A stretch of 64,000 nucleotides of DNA, taken from contig JBOGOC010000097.1 of NCBI GenBank assembly GCA_050747525.1, positions 85,388 to 149,387 on the forward strand, read 5' to 3'. Positions 9,262 through 17,591 of this stretch are shown one piece after another (the stretch's first letter is position 1; each line of letters starts with the position of its first letter). This DNA comes from JBOGOC01 sp050747525. Its GTDB lineage: Bacteria; Acidobacteriota; Polarisedimenticolia; JACPZX01; DASXTC01. The notes below the pieces were generated by a model. That model was not told the DNA's origin. It made no database searches and saw only the letters and a program-made list of their open reading frames with translations. A program made the position numbers and the translations under genes.

Positions 9262-9678
9262 GTGAAGACCCTCTCGAGCTTGATCCTGCTCTGTGCGCTG
9301 GCGCTCCTGACGGCCGGCTGTGCGAAGGGACCCAAGGTGAAACCCTCGCCGAAAGCCGCTCTCGAGGTGCGCGAGGGGCTTGCCTCCTACTACGGGCAGC
9401 GTTTCCACGGCAAGCTCACCGCCAGCGGTGCTCGATTCGACATGCATGAGCTCGTGGCGGCTCATCCAAGCTACCCGTTCGAAACCATCGTCCGCGTCAC
9501 CAATCTCCGCAACGCTCGCTCGGTCCAGGTGCGCATCCTCGACCGGGGACCCTCCCAGCGTGCGCGGGCGGACGGCGTCGTGATCGATCTGTCGTACGGC
9601 GCCGCTCGGGCCCTTGGCTTTGTCGAGGAGGGCCGCACCCGCGTTCGGCTCGAAGTGCTGCGCTGGGGGAAAAAATGA
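9262..9678 (+). CDS. rlpA: RlpA-like septal-ring lipoprotein
   Basis: A 138-residue lipoprotein with a double-psi beta-barrel (DPBB) domain. RlpA proteins bind or cleave denuded peptidoglycan glycans at septa. The signal peptide ends in a lipobox (LLTAGC). The DPBB motifs are intact: ASYYGQRFHGKLTASGARFD, HPSYPFETIVRVTNLRNARS, ILDRGP and IDLSYGAARALGF. GTG 9262 gives a normal lipoprotein signal and is preferred over TTG 9253. There is no C-terminal SPOR domain, so this is the short form, and septal targeting by SPOR is not expected. It is flanked by gene debris on both sides. Confidence 0.85.
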   Translation: MKTLSSLILLCALALLTAGCAKGPKVKPSPKAALEVREGLASYYGQRFHGKLTASGARFDMHELVAAHPSYPFETIVRVTNLRNARSVQVRILDRGPSQRARADGVVIDLSYGAARALGFVEEGRTRVRLEVLRWGKK

Positions 9679-10264
9679 CGCGGCTTCGCGCTACGGGCAG
9701 GGGGTGCAAAGTTCACCATGACCTCCTTCAGCGAGATGACCGCTCCGAGGAAGGCCCTCCAAAGGCTGGATCGGCTCGTGGACGCCGGCCTCCATGATCG
9801 CCACCAGGCAATGGCCAGATCAGTTGACGCACCCCGACACGCTACCCGTGGGGCCGCAGTTGTCCGGTGTGTTGTCAGCCACCGTGCTGCCCGCGAGGTT
9901 CACTATTCCCAGCCTGGAGTGTCTCGGTCTCCCGTCACGTGCACCGCCGATCAACCGCCTGTGCTCGCAGGCCTCCTGCCGGCCGATCCCTGTCCTCCGT
10001 CGTCGGACGCCGGTTGCGGCAGCCTCGCGCTCGCTGGGGTGGCGACAGCTTGAAATCCCCCGGCACCGGGACGAGAATGAGCGCAAGGGGTGAGGGCCGT
10101 GAGCCAAGACATAATGGCCACTTCCCGGACGCTGGACCGGAACCAGGTTCAGACCGACCGCGTCCGCTCACCGGCGGCTGCGTGCCGTTGACGGGGCTCA
10201 ATCGACCGCTCACCGCCAATCGGCTTGCCCGGAGGCCGCAGATGGGGTATCGGGATAGCCTGAG
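9679..10264. other. Intergenic stretch with a beta-helix gene remnant
   Basis: This 586-nt gap holds no intact gene. At its left, minus strand 9820-9912, the frame ends with GIVNLAGSTVADNTPDNC and about ten further residues before the stop. This closely resembles the C-terminal repeats of secreted right-handed parallel beta-helix proteins (pattern L.NSTVAxNTPDNC). The upstream part of that frame is not recognisable. The remainder of the gap shows nothing I can assign. Confidence 0.35.
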
Positions 10265-11998
10265 ATGACTGGCGGGCGGGATCGCGAATCAGCCATGCGG
10301 AAACCGCTGCGGCTGTGGCCGGGCGTGGTCATTGTCGTGCTGCAGTTGCTGATCCGGTTCGGTCTTCCCGTTATCGCGCCCGACGTGGGGGGGTTCGCCC
10401 CGCTGAGCGGACCGATCGGCGCGCTGGCCATCGTCGTCTGGTGGGTGTTCTTCAGCAGAGCCCACTGGTCCGAGCGCGTGGGCGCGTTCTTCCTGATAGT
10501 CGCCGCGTTGGCCGCAACACCGTACATCCTCCACGAATCGGTCCGATCCGGAAACATGGGGATCCAGTTCTTCATTTATGCCCCTGCGGTCTTGAGCCTC
10601 GGCTTCGTCGCATGGGCGGTGGTCATCCGTGACCTCCCTGACCGACTTCGGCGCGCGACGATGGTCGCGACCATCTTGCTCGCGTGCGGCGGGTTTGCGC
10701 TTTTCCGGAACGACGGCCTCAGCGGCGAGGGCGCTCCGGATTTCGCCTGGCGCTGGGCCGAGACGACCGAGGAGCGGCTCCTGGCGCGAGCCGGCGACGA
10801 GCCGACGGTGCTCCCCTCGGCGCCGGCGGCAGCGGAGACGGAAGCTGCGTGGCCCGGCTTTCGCGGGCCCGATCGCGACGGCAGCGTCCGCGGCCTGCAG
10901 ATCGCGACCGACTGGTCCGCGTCGCCGCCGGTCGAGCTGTGGCGCCGGCCGATCGGACCAGGCGTCTCGTCGTTCGCGGTCCGCGGCGACCTCCTCTACA
11001 CGCAGGAGCAGCGCGGCGACGACGAAATCGTTGCCAGCTACCGCGTGACGACCGGCGAGCCGGTGTGGAGGCATCGCGATCCGGTCCGGTTCTGGGACTC
11101 ACACGTCGGCGCCGGTCCGCGCGGGACGCCGGCATGCGGCGGCGGCCGCGTCTATACGCTCGGTGCGACGGGAATCGTGAACGCGCTCGACGCCGCCGAC
11201 GGCACCGTGGTGTGGTCGCGCAACGCCGCGTCTGACTCCAACAGGAAAGTACCGGAGTTCGGCTTCACGAGCTCGCCATTGCTGGTCGACGACGTCGTCA
11301 TCGTCGCCGTTGCCGGCCAGCTCCTCGCCTACAACACCGCCACCGGCGATCTTCGCTGGTCCGGCCCGAAGCACGGCGACAGTTTCAGCTCACCTCACCT
11401 GTTGACGATCGACGGGGTCGCACAGGTCCTGCTCCTAAGCGGCGCAGGGGCCACGAGCGTCGCGCCTGCCGACGGCTCGCTTATCTGGGAGTATACGTGG
11501 CCGGGCGACAGCTACTTGCAGCCGGCCTTGACCGCGGACGGCGATCTGCTGATCGGCGCGATCGAGTTGATGCCGAGCGGCATGCTCCGCCTCTCGGTGG
11601 CGCGCGGCCCCGGCGGCTGGGCCGTCGAGGAACTCTGGAGCTCCAGGGGGTTGAAACCGCATTTCAGCGACTTCGTCGTTCACAAAGGCCACGTCTACGG
11701 CTTCGACGGCAACATCCTCGCGTGCATCGGCGTCGAGAACGGCGAGCGCAAGTGGAAGGGCGGACACTACGGTCAGGGCCAGCTCGTGCTGCTGACCGAC
11801 CAGGACCTGCTGCTGGTGGTGTCCGAGGGAGGGGATCTGGTTCTCGTCGCGGCCACTGCCGACGGGTTCAAGGAGCTCGCGCGGTTCCCGGCGATCGAGG
11901 GCAGGACCTGGAACCACCCGGCGCTTGTCGGCGACGTCCTGCTGGTTCGCAACGGCCAGGAGATGGCGGCGTTCCGGCTGCCGCTCGCGGGCGGATGA
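10265..11998 (+). CDS. Membrane-anchored PQQ-like beta-propeller protein
   Basis: A 577-residue protein. The N-terminal 150 residues form about four transmembrane helices (VVIVVLQLLIRFGLPVIAP, VFFSRAHWS between helices, then two more). A short linker leads to a PQQ-like propeller starting with WPGFRGPDRDGSV. The blades include GEPVWRHRD, ALDAADGTVVW, YNTATGDLRWSG, GSLIWEYTWPGDSY and ENGERKWKGGHYGQGQLVL. No dehydrogenase catalytic residues or cytochrome domain are seen, so this is probably a binding or scaffold propeller rather than a quinoprotein enzyme. ATG 10265 and ATG 10295 are both possible starts; neither has a strong Shine-Dalgarno. The propeller part resembles the secreted protein at 55094-56335. 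Confidence 0.7.
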   Translation: MTGGRDRESAMRKPLRLWPGVVIVVLQLLIRFGLPVIAPDVGGFAPLSGPIGALAIVVWWVFFSRAHWSERVGAFFLIVAALAATPYILHESVRSGNMGIQFFIYAPAVLSLGFVAWAVVIRDLPDRLRRATMVATILLACGGFALFRNDGLSGEGAPDFAWRWAETTEERLLARAGDEPTVLPSAPAAAETEAAWPGFRGPDRDGSVRGLQIATDWSASPPVELWRRPIGPGVSSFAVRGDLLYTQEQRGDDEIVASYRVTTGEPVWRHRDPVRFWDSHVGAGPRGTPACGGGRVYTLGATGIVNALDAADGTVVWSRNAASDSNRKVPEFGFTSSPLLVDDVVIVAVAGQLLAYNTATGDLRWSGPKHGDSFSSPHLLTIDGVAQVLLLSGAGATSVAPADGSLIWEYTWPGDSYLQPALTADGDLLIGAIELMPSGMLRLSVARGPGGWAVEELWSSRGLKPHFSDFVVHKGHVYGFDGNILACIGVENGERKWKGGHYGQGQLVLLTDQDLLLVVSEGGDLVLVAATADGFKELARFPAIEGRTWNHPALVGDVLLVRNGQEMAAFRLPLAGG

Positions 11999-12129
11999 TC
12001 TGAATTCTCGGCACGCTATGCCCACCTTCAGCCGGATCATCTACGGCGCGCGGTAACGGCGCTCGATCGGAAGCTCAACTCGTCGAACGAACGCAGCGCA
12101 TCAAGGAAGACGGGGGAGTGAGGATCGAG

Positions 12130-12252
12130 ATGGACACTCGGGCCTCAATCCCCTCCTACCTCAACCATCCCACCGTCGCGCAAGTGATTGAATCCATGGT
12201 GCCGGGGGTGGGAATCGAACCCACATGCCGCTTGCGCGGCAGGGGATTTTAA
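12130..12252 (+). pseudogene. Tail of a tRNA-Leu-targeting integrase (copy a)
   Basis: The plus strand reads IEMDTRASIPSYLNHPTVAQ, then VIESMVPGVGIEPTCRLRG, ending at TAA 12250 inside the tRNA-derived sequence. The part before MVPG recurs as LDDPTIAQLIDHM (24160 region) and LNHPTCTELSENM (25975 region). That conservation at protein level lies outside the tRNA sequence. Tyrosine recombinases that insert in tRNA genes often end by reading through their own attachment core in just this way. No catalytic domain survives upstream; the frame stays open only to about 12040. Confidence 0.5.
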
Positions 12253-12253
12253 G
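12197..12253 (-). repeat. Partial tRNA-Leu(UAA) 3' half, attachment-site copy a
   Basis: On the minus strand this is tRNA-Leu(UAA) from the anticodon loop (CTTAAAA) through the long variable arm, T arm and CCA. It differs from the intact gene at 39788-39876 only in a few T-arm positions; the variable arm is identical. The 5' half of a tRNA is absent, so it is not a functional tRNA. A core running from anticodon loop to 3' end is the usual footprint of a tyrosine recombinase. Confidence 0.8.
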
Positions 12254-12372
12254 ACGAAACGGGGAGGGCAATGGAATCAGTAAGTTACTAACTCGTTGCC
12301 CTTTCCCGTTTCCGAGGGTTACGGGGAGCGACCGTATTTTACGAGGGTTATGGACACCCTGATGGACACCTG
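12254..12372. repeat. Element arm, family A (copy 1): inverted and direct repeats
   Basis: About 120 bp adjoining core copy a, repeated with few changes at 24257-24376 next to core copy d. It contains an inverted repeat (gaaacggggagggcaa, 12256-12271, with ttgccctttcccgtttc, 12296-12312, one bulge) around a conserved, nearly palindromic loop (agtaagttactaact). Then come two direct repeats, cgagggttacgg (12313-12324) and cgagggttatgg (12342-12353), spaced 29 nt apart in both copies. The layout suits integrase arm-type binding sites (inference). Confidence 0.65.
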
Positions 12373-12442
12373 TTTCAAGGGTGGGCCATCGGTTTCGGGC
12401 AACGAAGCGGGTGGGGGTGTGAGAGCTGGCCTCACCTGAAAA

Positions 12443-12637
12443 CTGTCGGGTCTCGCGGATCGGCGCGCGGTGCCCGGGATGGTGGTGTCGATACAGACGT
12501 CCGGGGAGCTGGCGAACTGGCAGCCGCACCTGCACGCGAGAATTGTCAACCGCAAGGGCGTGTTCACCCCGCTGACGCTGCCCCCGGCGGCGCGCTGGAT
12601 GGAAAACTTCACGCCGCCGACGCAGCTTGACAGCTGA
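12443..12637 (+). pseudogene. C-terminal relic of an IS91-type (HUH) transposase
   Basis: The plus strand reads ADRRAVPGMVVSIQTSGELA, then NWQPHLHARIVNRKG, ending at TGA 12635. This matches the region of IS91/IS801-family transposases that holds the HUH metal-binding motif (PHLHA). The upstream Cys-rich zinc-binding part and the downstream Tyr motif are missing and the frame ends soon after. It is therefore a scar of a transposable element lying between the family-A arm and the FkbM gene. Confidence 0.55.
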
Positions 12638-12643
12638 CTTCGC

Positions 12644-13414
12644 TCAGCCGTAGCTGCGTCGGGCAATGGTCCTCAGGGCGCGGTAGCCCGCCCGCGCCCC
12701 CCGCGCCAGCAATGAAAGAGAAGAAGCCAATAGGGATGACATGTTCCCCGCGATGCGTTCAGAAACCGGGATCTGCCTGAGCAGTTCCTGCCTTACAAAA
12801 ACCTGGTTGGGGAATAGCGATCTCCACAGCCCATAGCCAACCGCCCGAAGCCGCACTTTGTAGCGATCCAGTCGTAGGAAGTTTTCGAGAATTATTACGT
12901 CAGGCCGATAGCGGGCGACGTCGAGACCTTCGAGCACATCGAGCTCCCACCCCTCAACATCGACCGACAGGACGCCAATGCGGTCCACACCTGCATCTTG
13001 CAGGATGCTATCGAGCCGCCGCACCCTGACCTTGATGAAGGTCTTGCCGCAGCTGGCTGGGAGGAGCTTGGCGTAGCCCTCTTTGATCCCGAGAGAGGAG
13101 AAGCTCTCGTAGGAGACAGCGCCACCTCTGTAGGGCTCTGAGTGCGAGTTGACCACGACGAATTCGACGCTGTCGCGGTCCTCCGTCCCGCATGCGCATT
13201 CGAAAATCTCGTGGCCCAGCTCCCGGTGCATGGCGGCGAATTCGGGATTGGGCTCGATCGCGATCACCCGCCAGCCCTTCTTGCGAAACAGCGCGCTGAC
13301 CGACAGGTAATCCGGCCGAGCCGCACCTACATCGACGAATACGCGTTCCGTATTTCCGTCGTCGAAGAACCTCGAGAACACCTTCCGATCAACGTCACCT
13401 TCGGCGCGGTTCAT
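12644..13414 (-). CDS. FkbM-family SAM-dependent methyltransferase
   Basis: A 256-residue protein. The SAM-binding motif I is VFVDVGAARPDYLSVSALF (about residues 25-43), the acidic end of beta2 is IAIEPNP, and the family signature SVDVEGWELDVLEGLD is at about 150. FkbM-type enzymes O-methylate sugars or polyketides; in bacteria with glycan clusters they usually methylate surface polysaccharide. No glycosyltransferase neighbours are present, so the substrate cannot be inferred. The C-terminal 45 residues are helical and Arg-rich with no recognised domain. The gene is alone, on the opposite strand to its neighbours, in the tRNA-linked accessory region. Confidence 0.85.
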   Translation of the reverse strand: MNRAEGDVDRKVFSRFFDDGNTERVFVDVGAARPDYLSVSALFRKKGWRVIAIEPNPEFAAMHRELGHEIFECACGTEDRDSVEFVVVNSHSEPYRGGAVSYESFSSLGIKEGYAKLLPASCGKTFIKVRVRRLDSILQDAGVDRIGVLSVDVEGWELDVLEGLDVARYRPDVIILENFLRLDRYKVRLRAVGYGLWRSLFPNQVFVRQELLRQIPVSERIAGNMSSLLASSLSLLARGARAGYRALRTIARRSYG

Positions 13415-13774
13415 GAAACCTCCATTCCATTACATCCTATCACGCCAGCGGAGAGGCAGGCAGACCCCCCACATGTTCGCACCGGCGACCGTCAACTGTT
13501 GTGGAGCGAGTCTTCGGCGAGCTTGGGGTCCTGTGGCTGCGGACTCTGCGTGTGGGGCCACCTGCGTGAGCCTTGATGTGAAACCAGTCTGCATGGACTG
13601 ATCAGCGCCAACGAATGAACTTTGATGAATCTATCGTGGTTCGCGTAATACTCCCCTTGGCTTGACGCAGGGCGCGGTGAGTCAGTTGCCGGCTCGTGGT
13701 CGCGTGGTACGAGTCGGCGAACCAGAGGCCCTTGAAGATGTGTGCCCGCTCGGACCCGGATTCGGAGAGCTCAG
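13415..13774. other. Intergenic stretch, nothing assigned
   Basis: No supported gene. A plus-strand frame at 13413-13601 is open and Cys-rich but has no ribosome-binding site, no homology I recognise, and overlaps the 5' end of the divergent FkbM gene. The FkbM promoter must lie in this gap but no clear -35/-10 pair stands out on the minus strand. Confidence 0.4.
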
Positions 13775-14050
13775 ATGAGCACCTCGGGGTTGATCCACTT
13801 CATGGCAGGGGCCCTCGGCTTTCTGGCCCTTGCGGTGAGCTGCCTCGTGGTTGCGGTGGCGATGTTGCGGCGAGGGAACCCCTGGATGGCGTGCCTGTCC
13901 TTCTTCTCCGGGGCTTCGGTCTTGGGCGGGTTCTTCGCTCCAGCCATGATTCCCGCCTCGGGACCCGTAGCGGGCATCTGGTTCAGCGTCCTCGTCGGGT
14001 GGACCTGGCTGGCTCTCACGTCCGCGCATCTATACCGGGCGGCGCGCTAG
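13775..14050 (+). CDS. Small three-helix membrane protein, possibly truncated DUF998
   Basis: A 91-residue protein with three hydrophobic segments: HFMAGALGFLALAVSCLVVA, then WMACLSFFSGASVLGGFF, then GIWFSVLVGWTWLALTSAHL. The order and the opening GLIHFMAGALGF resemble the second half of DUF998 membrane proteins, which usually have six helices, so this may be a 5'-truncated copy. ATG 13775 is preferred; the in-frame GTG 13742 would add 11 basic residues. It sits 153 nt upstream of the MFS transporter in the same direction. Function unknown. Confidence 0.5.
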   Translation: MSTSGLIHFMAGALGFLALAVSCLVVAVAMLRRGNPWMACLSFFSGASVLGGFFAPAMIPASGPVAGIWFSVLVGWTWLALTSAHLYRAAR

Positions 14051-14203
14051 AAGAGGGCCGCCCCAGGACTTCGCCAGATCGATCGCGATAGTCGTATAGT
14101 TGATGCCGGGGAAGGTGCGAGCGCGAAGGGACGGATGGGAATGTCGATTTCAGTACGGCCCGTTCGACTGAACGGTGAACCGTCCTGAAGGAGCGGCGCC
14201 ATC

Positions 14204-15721
14204 ATGGATAGTCCGGGTCCTGGAGCTGCCAAGGCGACCAGCCGTGAGTGGGTTGGACTCGCGGTGCTTGCCCTCCCCTGCATTCTTTACTCCATGGACC
14301 TTACGGTGCTGAATCTCGCGGTGCCGAAGCTGAGCGCGGCCCTGCGCCCCACCAACACCGAGTTGCTGTGGATCGTAGACATCTACGGGTTCGTCCTGGC
14401 CGGCGCCCTGATACCCATGGGGGTGCTCGGTGATCGAATTGGGCGCCGTCGTCTGCTGATGGTCGGCGCCGCCGCATTCGGTTGCGCGTCCGTCCTGGCC
14501 GCGTACGCCCCGAGTGTCGCGGCTCTCGTAGGGGCTCGGGCCCTCCTTGGCATGGCCGCGGCCACGCTCGCTCCTTCGACCTTGTCTCTGCTTCGCAACA
14601 TGTTCCTTGACCCGAAGGAACGGACGTTCGCGATCGGAGTCTGGATCAGCAGCTTCTCGGCGGGGGGCGCCATCGGACCCCTGATCGGCGGGGCGCTGCT
14701 CCAGTTCTACTGGTGGGGCTCCGTGTTCCTGATCAACATTCCCGTCATGCTGCTGCTTCTCTCCGTGGGTCCAAGGCTGCTTCCCGAATTCCGTGATCCT
14801 CGGGCAAGCAAGCCGGACGTCCTGAGCGCAGCTCTGTGCATCGCCACGGTTCTTACGGTCATCTACGGGGTCAAACGCATCGCCGGGCATGGGGCGGATT
14901 GGATCGCCGTGGCGACGATCGTGCTGGGTCTGGCCATCGGCGCCGCCTTCGTGCGCCGGCAGCGACACCTCGCCGACCCCTTCATCGACCTCGGCCTGTT
15001 CCGGCGAGCGACGTTCAGCGTGGCACTTGGGATCAACATTCTGGGCTTCTTCATCGCGTTCGGCACCTTCCTTCTGATCGCACTCTACCTGCAGCTGGTG
15101 ATCGGACTCTCGCCACTCGCAGCGGGTCTGTGGACGGCTCCCTCCGGCATGGCCTTCATCGTGGGTGCGATGCTCACGTCACGGATCGTGCGCCACCTGA
15201 AACCCGCTCATGTGATCGCGGCGGGATTCGTGATCGCCGCGCTTGGCCTGTCCCTGCTGACACAAACGGGTACGGCGCACGATCTTTCCGTGGTCGTCGC
15301 GGCGTACGCCGCGTTCTCACTGGGCCTGGCTCCGGTGTTCACGCTCGCATCCGATCTCATCTTGAGCACCGCTCCGCCTGAGCGTGCTGGAGCCGCGGCC
15401 GGGATTTCCGAGATGAGCACCGAGCTGGGAGGAGCCCTCGGCATTGCGCTGCTTGGCAGCGTGGCGACCTTCATCTATCGCCGAACGGTAGCAGGCGCGC
15501 TGGACGGCGAGCTGCCACGGAGTGTGCTTGATGCTGCGGGCGACTCGTTGGGAGGCGCTCTGGAAGCGGCGGGGGCGTTGCCGGGCGAGCTCGGCGCTGC
15601 TTTGGTCGCCGTCTCGCGGAGCGCCTTCGTTGACGCCTTCCAGGCGACCGCCCTGATTTCCGCTGCGATTGCTTTCGTGGCAGCGGCCGGAGCGGTGCGG
15701 GAATTTCGCGGAGCGTCCTGA
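14204..15721 (+). CDS. MFS multidrug exporter, 14-helix DHA2 family
   Basis: A 505-residue polytopic inner-membrane protein resembling SmvA/QacA-type drug:proton antiporters. Motif D1-like LYSMDLTVLNLAVP is in helix 1, motif A (LGDRIGRRRLL) in loop 2-3, and motif C-like GGAIGPLIGGAL in helix 5. Fourteen hydrophobic segments can be counted. These pumps export cationic dyes, quaternary ammonium compounds and bile salts. A small monooxygenase-fold protein and a truncated SnoaL-like gene follow in the same direction, suggesting an antibiotic or xenobiotic-response cassette. The next TetR regulator (16969-17574) is separated by a degenerate attachment site, so control by it is not assured. Confidence 0.85.
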   Translation: MDSPGPGAAKATSREWVGLAVLALPCILYSMDLTVLNLAVPKLSAALRPTNTELLWIVDIYGFVLAGALIPMGVLGDRIGRRRLLMVGAAAFGCASVLAAYAPSVAALVGARALLGMAAATLAPSTLSLLRNMFLDPKERTFAIGVWISSFSAGGAIGPLIGGALLQFYWWGSVFLINIPVMLLLLSVGPRLLPEFRDPRASKPDVLSAALCIATVLTVIYGVKRIAGHGADWIAVATIVLGLAIGAAFVRRQRHLADPFIDLGLFRRATFSVALGINILGFFIAFGTFLLIALYLQLVIGLSPLAAGLWTAPSGMAFIVGAMLTSRIVRHLKPAHVIAAGFVIAALGLSLLTQTGTAHDLSVVVAAYAAFSLGLAPVFTLASDLILSTAPPERAGAAAGISEMSTELGGALGIALLGSVATFIYRRTVAGALDGELPRSVLDAAGDSLGGALEAAGALPGELGAALVAVSRSAFVDAFQATALISAAIAFVAAAGAVREFRGAS

Positions 15722-15779
15722 AGGACTGGATTGACCTGGCGTTGATGCACAACGAGACCATTGCCCCGAGGAAGCAGAG

Positions 15780-16109
15780 ATGATTGCCCGTATCTGGCAT
15801 GGCTGGACGACCCCTGGCAACGCGGACAAGTATGAGTCGCTGCTCAACGAGGAGATCTTCGTCGGTATTCAGAATCGACACATTCCAGGGTTCAAGGGTA
15901 TTCAACTGCTGCGGCGGGAGCTCGGCGAGGAAGTCGAGTTCGTCACGATCATGCTCTTCGATTCGCTGGATGCGGTCCGTGAGTTTGCCGGAGAGGATTA
16001 CGCGGCAGCCGTTATTCCCAGGGAGGCGAGAGCGGTCCTGGCTCGCTTCGATGCGAGATCGCAGCATTATGAAATCAGGACGGAGAGAAGCAACGAGGCC
16101 ACGAGGTGA
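15780..16109 (+). CDS. ABM-fold (antibiotic biosynthesis monooxygenase-like) protein
   Basis: A 109-residue protein with the dimeric ferredoxin-like layout of the ABM/YgiN family: IARIWHGWTTPGNADKYESL, then a central IPGFKGIQLLRRE strand-turn, then FVTIMLFDSLDAVREFAGED and a final strand with RFDARSQHYEI. Family members include small oxygenases and many of unknown activity. ATG 15780 is preceded by gaagcagag, a weak Shine-Dalgarno. It lies 58 nt after the MFS gene and is probably co-transcribed with it. Confidence 0.7.
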   Translation: MIARIWHGWTTPGNADKYESLLNEEIFVGIQNRHIPGFKGIQLLRRELGEEVEFVTIMLFDSLDAVREFAGEDYAAAVIPREARAVLARFDARSQHYEIRTERSNEATR

Positions 16110-16277
16110 CGGCAATGGTCCGATGGATCTGCCAGGATTCCTGCAGAAGACGTTCGATGCCGCGATACTCGAGAGCAACGAGGGCGGTCCCACGCTCCTG
16201 CAGATCGGAGACTCGCTCCTCTGGGTGGAGGCGGGCGAGCTGCCTTCTCATGTCACACCATGGGTGGAAAGGCGACA

Positions 16278-16470
16278 ATGGGACAAACGAGGCAGGAGAG
16301 GAACAAAGCACTGGTGCTTGAAGCCTTCGACGCGCTATTCAACAGGCGTGACTACACAGCGGCAGAGCGGTTCTGGTCGCCCGGCTACATCCAGCACAGT
16401 GCCCACATCGCACCTGGCCGCGAGGGGCTCTTCGACCTCGTCCGCAGCCTGCCGCCGACTAGCATCCGGG
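16278..16470 (+). pseudogene. Truncated SnoaL-like (NTF2-fold) protein
   Basis: Starting at ATG 16278 (or 16260), the product reads NKALVLEAFDALFNRRDYTA, then AERFWSPGYIQHSAHIAPGREGL. This is the N-terminal helix-loop of SnoaL/ketosteroid-isomerase-like proteins (FNxRDYxAAExFWSPxYIQHSAHI). Similarity stops near 16470. The frame then runs as low-complexity sequence antisense to the convergent DUF1801 gene. About half to two thirds of the normal 120-140 residues are missing, so a recombination junction lies near 16470. Confidence 0.6.
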
Positions 16471-16488
16471 CGAGAAACGATCGGATCA

Positions 16489-16848
16489 TTACCCGCTGCG
16501 CCTGCGCGCCGCCTGCTTCAGGAGCGCCCCGTAGGCCCGTTCGTCGATGTCCGACGTCGCCCTCACTTTGATGTGCCGCACGAACCTTCCCTGTCCCTCG
16601 AGGAGCTTCTTCGGGTCCTTGAGCATGGAGCCCCGGAAGAAGCCGAGCTGCACGTACGTAGGTGCCGAGTAGACGTAGGCGACGGGTTCCTTGCCCTTCA
16701 CCCAGCACCCGTTGCCCCACTTCACCGACTCATCCAGCGCGGGCGCCAGGCGCTTCACGAACCTGCGCAGAGCACGGATGATGGTCCGGTTCTTCGGCCG
16801 CTGGCCGGCGAGGTACGCGTCGAAGCTGTCGTAGCGCTTCATCTTCAT
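16489..16848 (-). CDS. DUF1801 (YdhG-like) protein
   Basis: A 119-residue cytosolic protein with the DUF1801 pattern: RYDSFDAYLAGQRPKNRTII near the N-terminus, RLAPALDESVKWGNGCWVK (the conserved E.-KWG..-W segment), VAYVYSAPTYVQLGFFRGS, and a closing FVRHIKVRATSDIDERA. Family function is not established. The start at 16848 (MKMKRYDSF) is chosen because the upstream extension to 16905 is antisense to the degenerate tRNA-derived sequence at 16869-16923. Confidence 0.75.
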   Translation of the reverse strand: MKMKRYDSFDAYLAGQRPKNRTIIRALRRFVKRLAPALDESVKWGNGCWVKGKEPVAYVYSAPTYVQLGFFRGSMLKDPKKLLEGQGRFVRHIKVRATSDIDERAYGALLKQAARRRSG

Positions 16849-16868
16849 GACGAGGCTCCGCTGCAGGA

Positions 16869-16923
16869 TGGTGCCGGGGCCGGGCGCGAACCCGGAGGGG
16901 CCCATGGCCCATAGGATTCTAAG
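16869..16923 (-). repeat. Degenerate tRNA-Leu 3' half, attachment-site copy b
   Basis: The plus strand keeps tggtgccggggc, a recognisable T-arm (gcgcgaacccg), and ends ggattctaagacgaaacg. The last part matches the core end (ggattttaag) plus the first bases of the family-A arm (acgaaacg). Variable-arm and T-arm positions have decayed more than in the other copies. It is therefore an older scar of the same insertion site, between DUF1801 and the TetR gene. Confidence 0.55.
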
Positions 16924-16968
16924 ACGAAACGTGAACTCCCGGACGCACAGATCGACGGGCTCCGCAGC

Positions 16969-17574
16969 TCAGGCCAGCAGACCGTCCACGGCCGCGTCGA
17001 CGACCAAGCCGATCAGCCTGTCGCGGTCGGCCCAGGGGAAGGCAGGGCGAAGGATGAGGAGTGAGGTGATGCCGTGGACGGCCGCCCAGAGCGCCTGGCT
17101 TGCGGCATGGCCCTCCACGCGGCGGAACCGCTTGTCCTCCAGGCACCGCCGTACGAGGGATCGCAGACGCTCGGAGGCGACGTGGGGCTTGTCGGCGCTC
17201 TGCCTCGGGCGGCGCAGGAGGAACGCGAACTCGTAGACGCTCGGGTTGGCCACGCCGAACTCCACATAGGCGCGCCCAATCTTCCGCACCAGCTCGACCG
17301 GATCGCGGCCCCTGTCCGATTCGATCAGACTCCGCATGCTGTCGGCGAGCCGATCGAAGCTCTCCTCCACCAGACAGTCGAAGAGCGCCTCCTTGTCCTT
17401 GAAGTGCCGGTAGAGGTTGCTGTGCGAGCAGCCGATCCTCTCGGCGAGCTTGCGCATCGAGACCCCTTCGTAGCCGTCCCGGACGAAGGCCTCCCGGGCG
17501 GCATCGAGGATCTCCCGCCGGAGCACCTCCCGGTAGCGCTCGCGGGGGGTGGAAAGTTTCGCTTGACCACTCAT
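16969..17574 (-). CDS. TetR/AcrR-family transcriptional regulator
   Basis: A 201-residue repressor. The N-terminal DNA-binding domain (residues 15-65) reads REILDAAREAFVRDGYEGVS, then MRKLAERIGCSHSNLYRHFK, a textbook TetR helix-turn-helix. The C-terminal ligand domain is of the WHG type (AVHGITSLLILRPAFPW). The start codon is only 59 nt from that of the divergent lipoprotein gene. The shared gap holds a strong promoter and a palindrome (17592-17606), so it very likely represses the divergent gene and itself. The ligand is unknown. Confidence 0.85.
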   Translation of the reverse strand: MSGQAKLSTPRERYREVLRREILDAAREAFVRDGYEGVSMRKLAERIGCSHSNLYRHFKDKEALFDCLVEESFDRLADSMRSLIESDRGRDPVELVRKIGRAYVEFGVANPSVYEFAFLLRRPRQSADKPHVASERLRSLVRRCLEDKRFRRVEGHAASQALWAAVHGITSLLILRPAFPWADRDRLIGLVVDAAVDGLLA

Positions 17575-17590
17575 GACCGACGGTTATAAT
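17563..17590 (+). promoter_or_regulatory. Sigma-70-like promoter for the Ntn-hydrolase/LRR gene
   Basis: TTGACC (17563-17568) and TATAAT (17585-17590) with a 16-nt spacer point toward the gene at 17634. The -35 box overlaps the 5' end of the divergent TetR gene. A consensus -10 is rare in this GC-rich window, and the match is strong. Confidence 0.6.
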
Positions 17591-17591
17591 A

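Noticed and set aside
9718..10107. Several overlapping open frames between rlpA and the PQQ-like gene
   Set aside because: Except for the short beta-helix-like tail on the minus strand, they have no signal peptide, start context or domain pattern.
13413..13601. A Cys-containing 62-codon plus-strand frame
   Set aside because: No ribosome-binding site, overlaps the divergent FkbM start, and shows no recognisable pattern.
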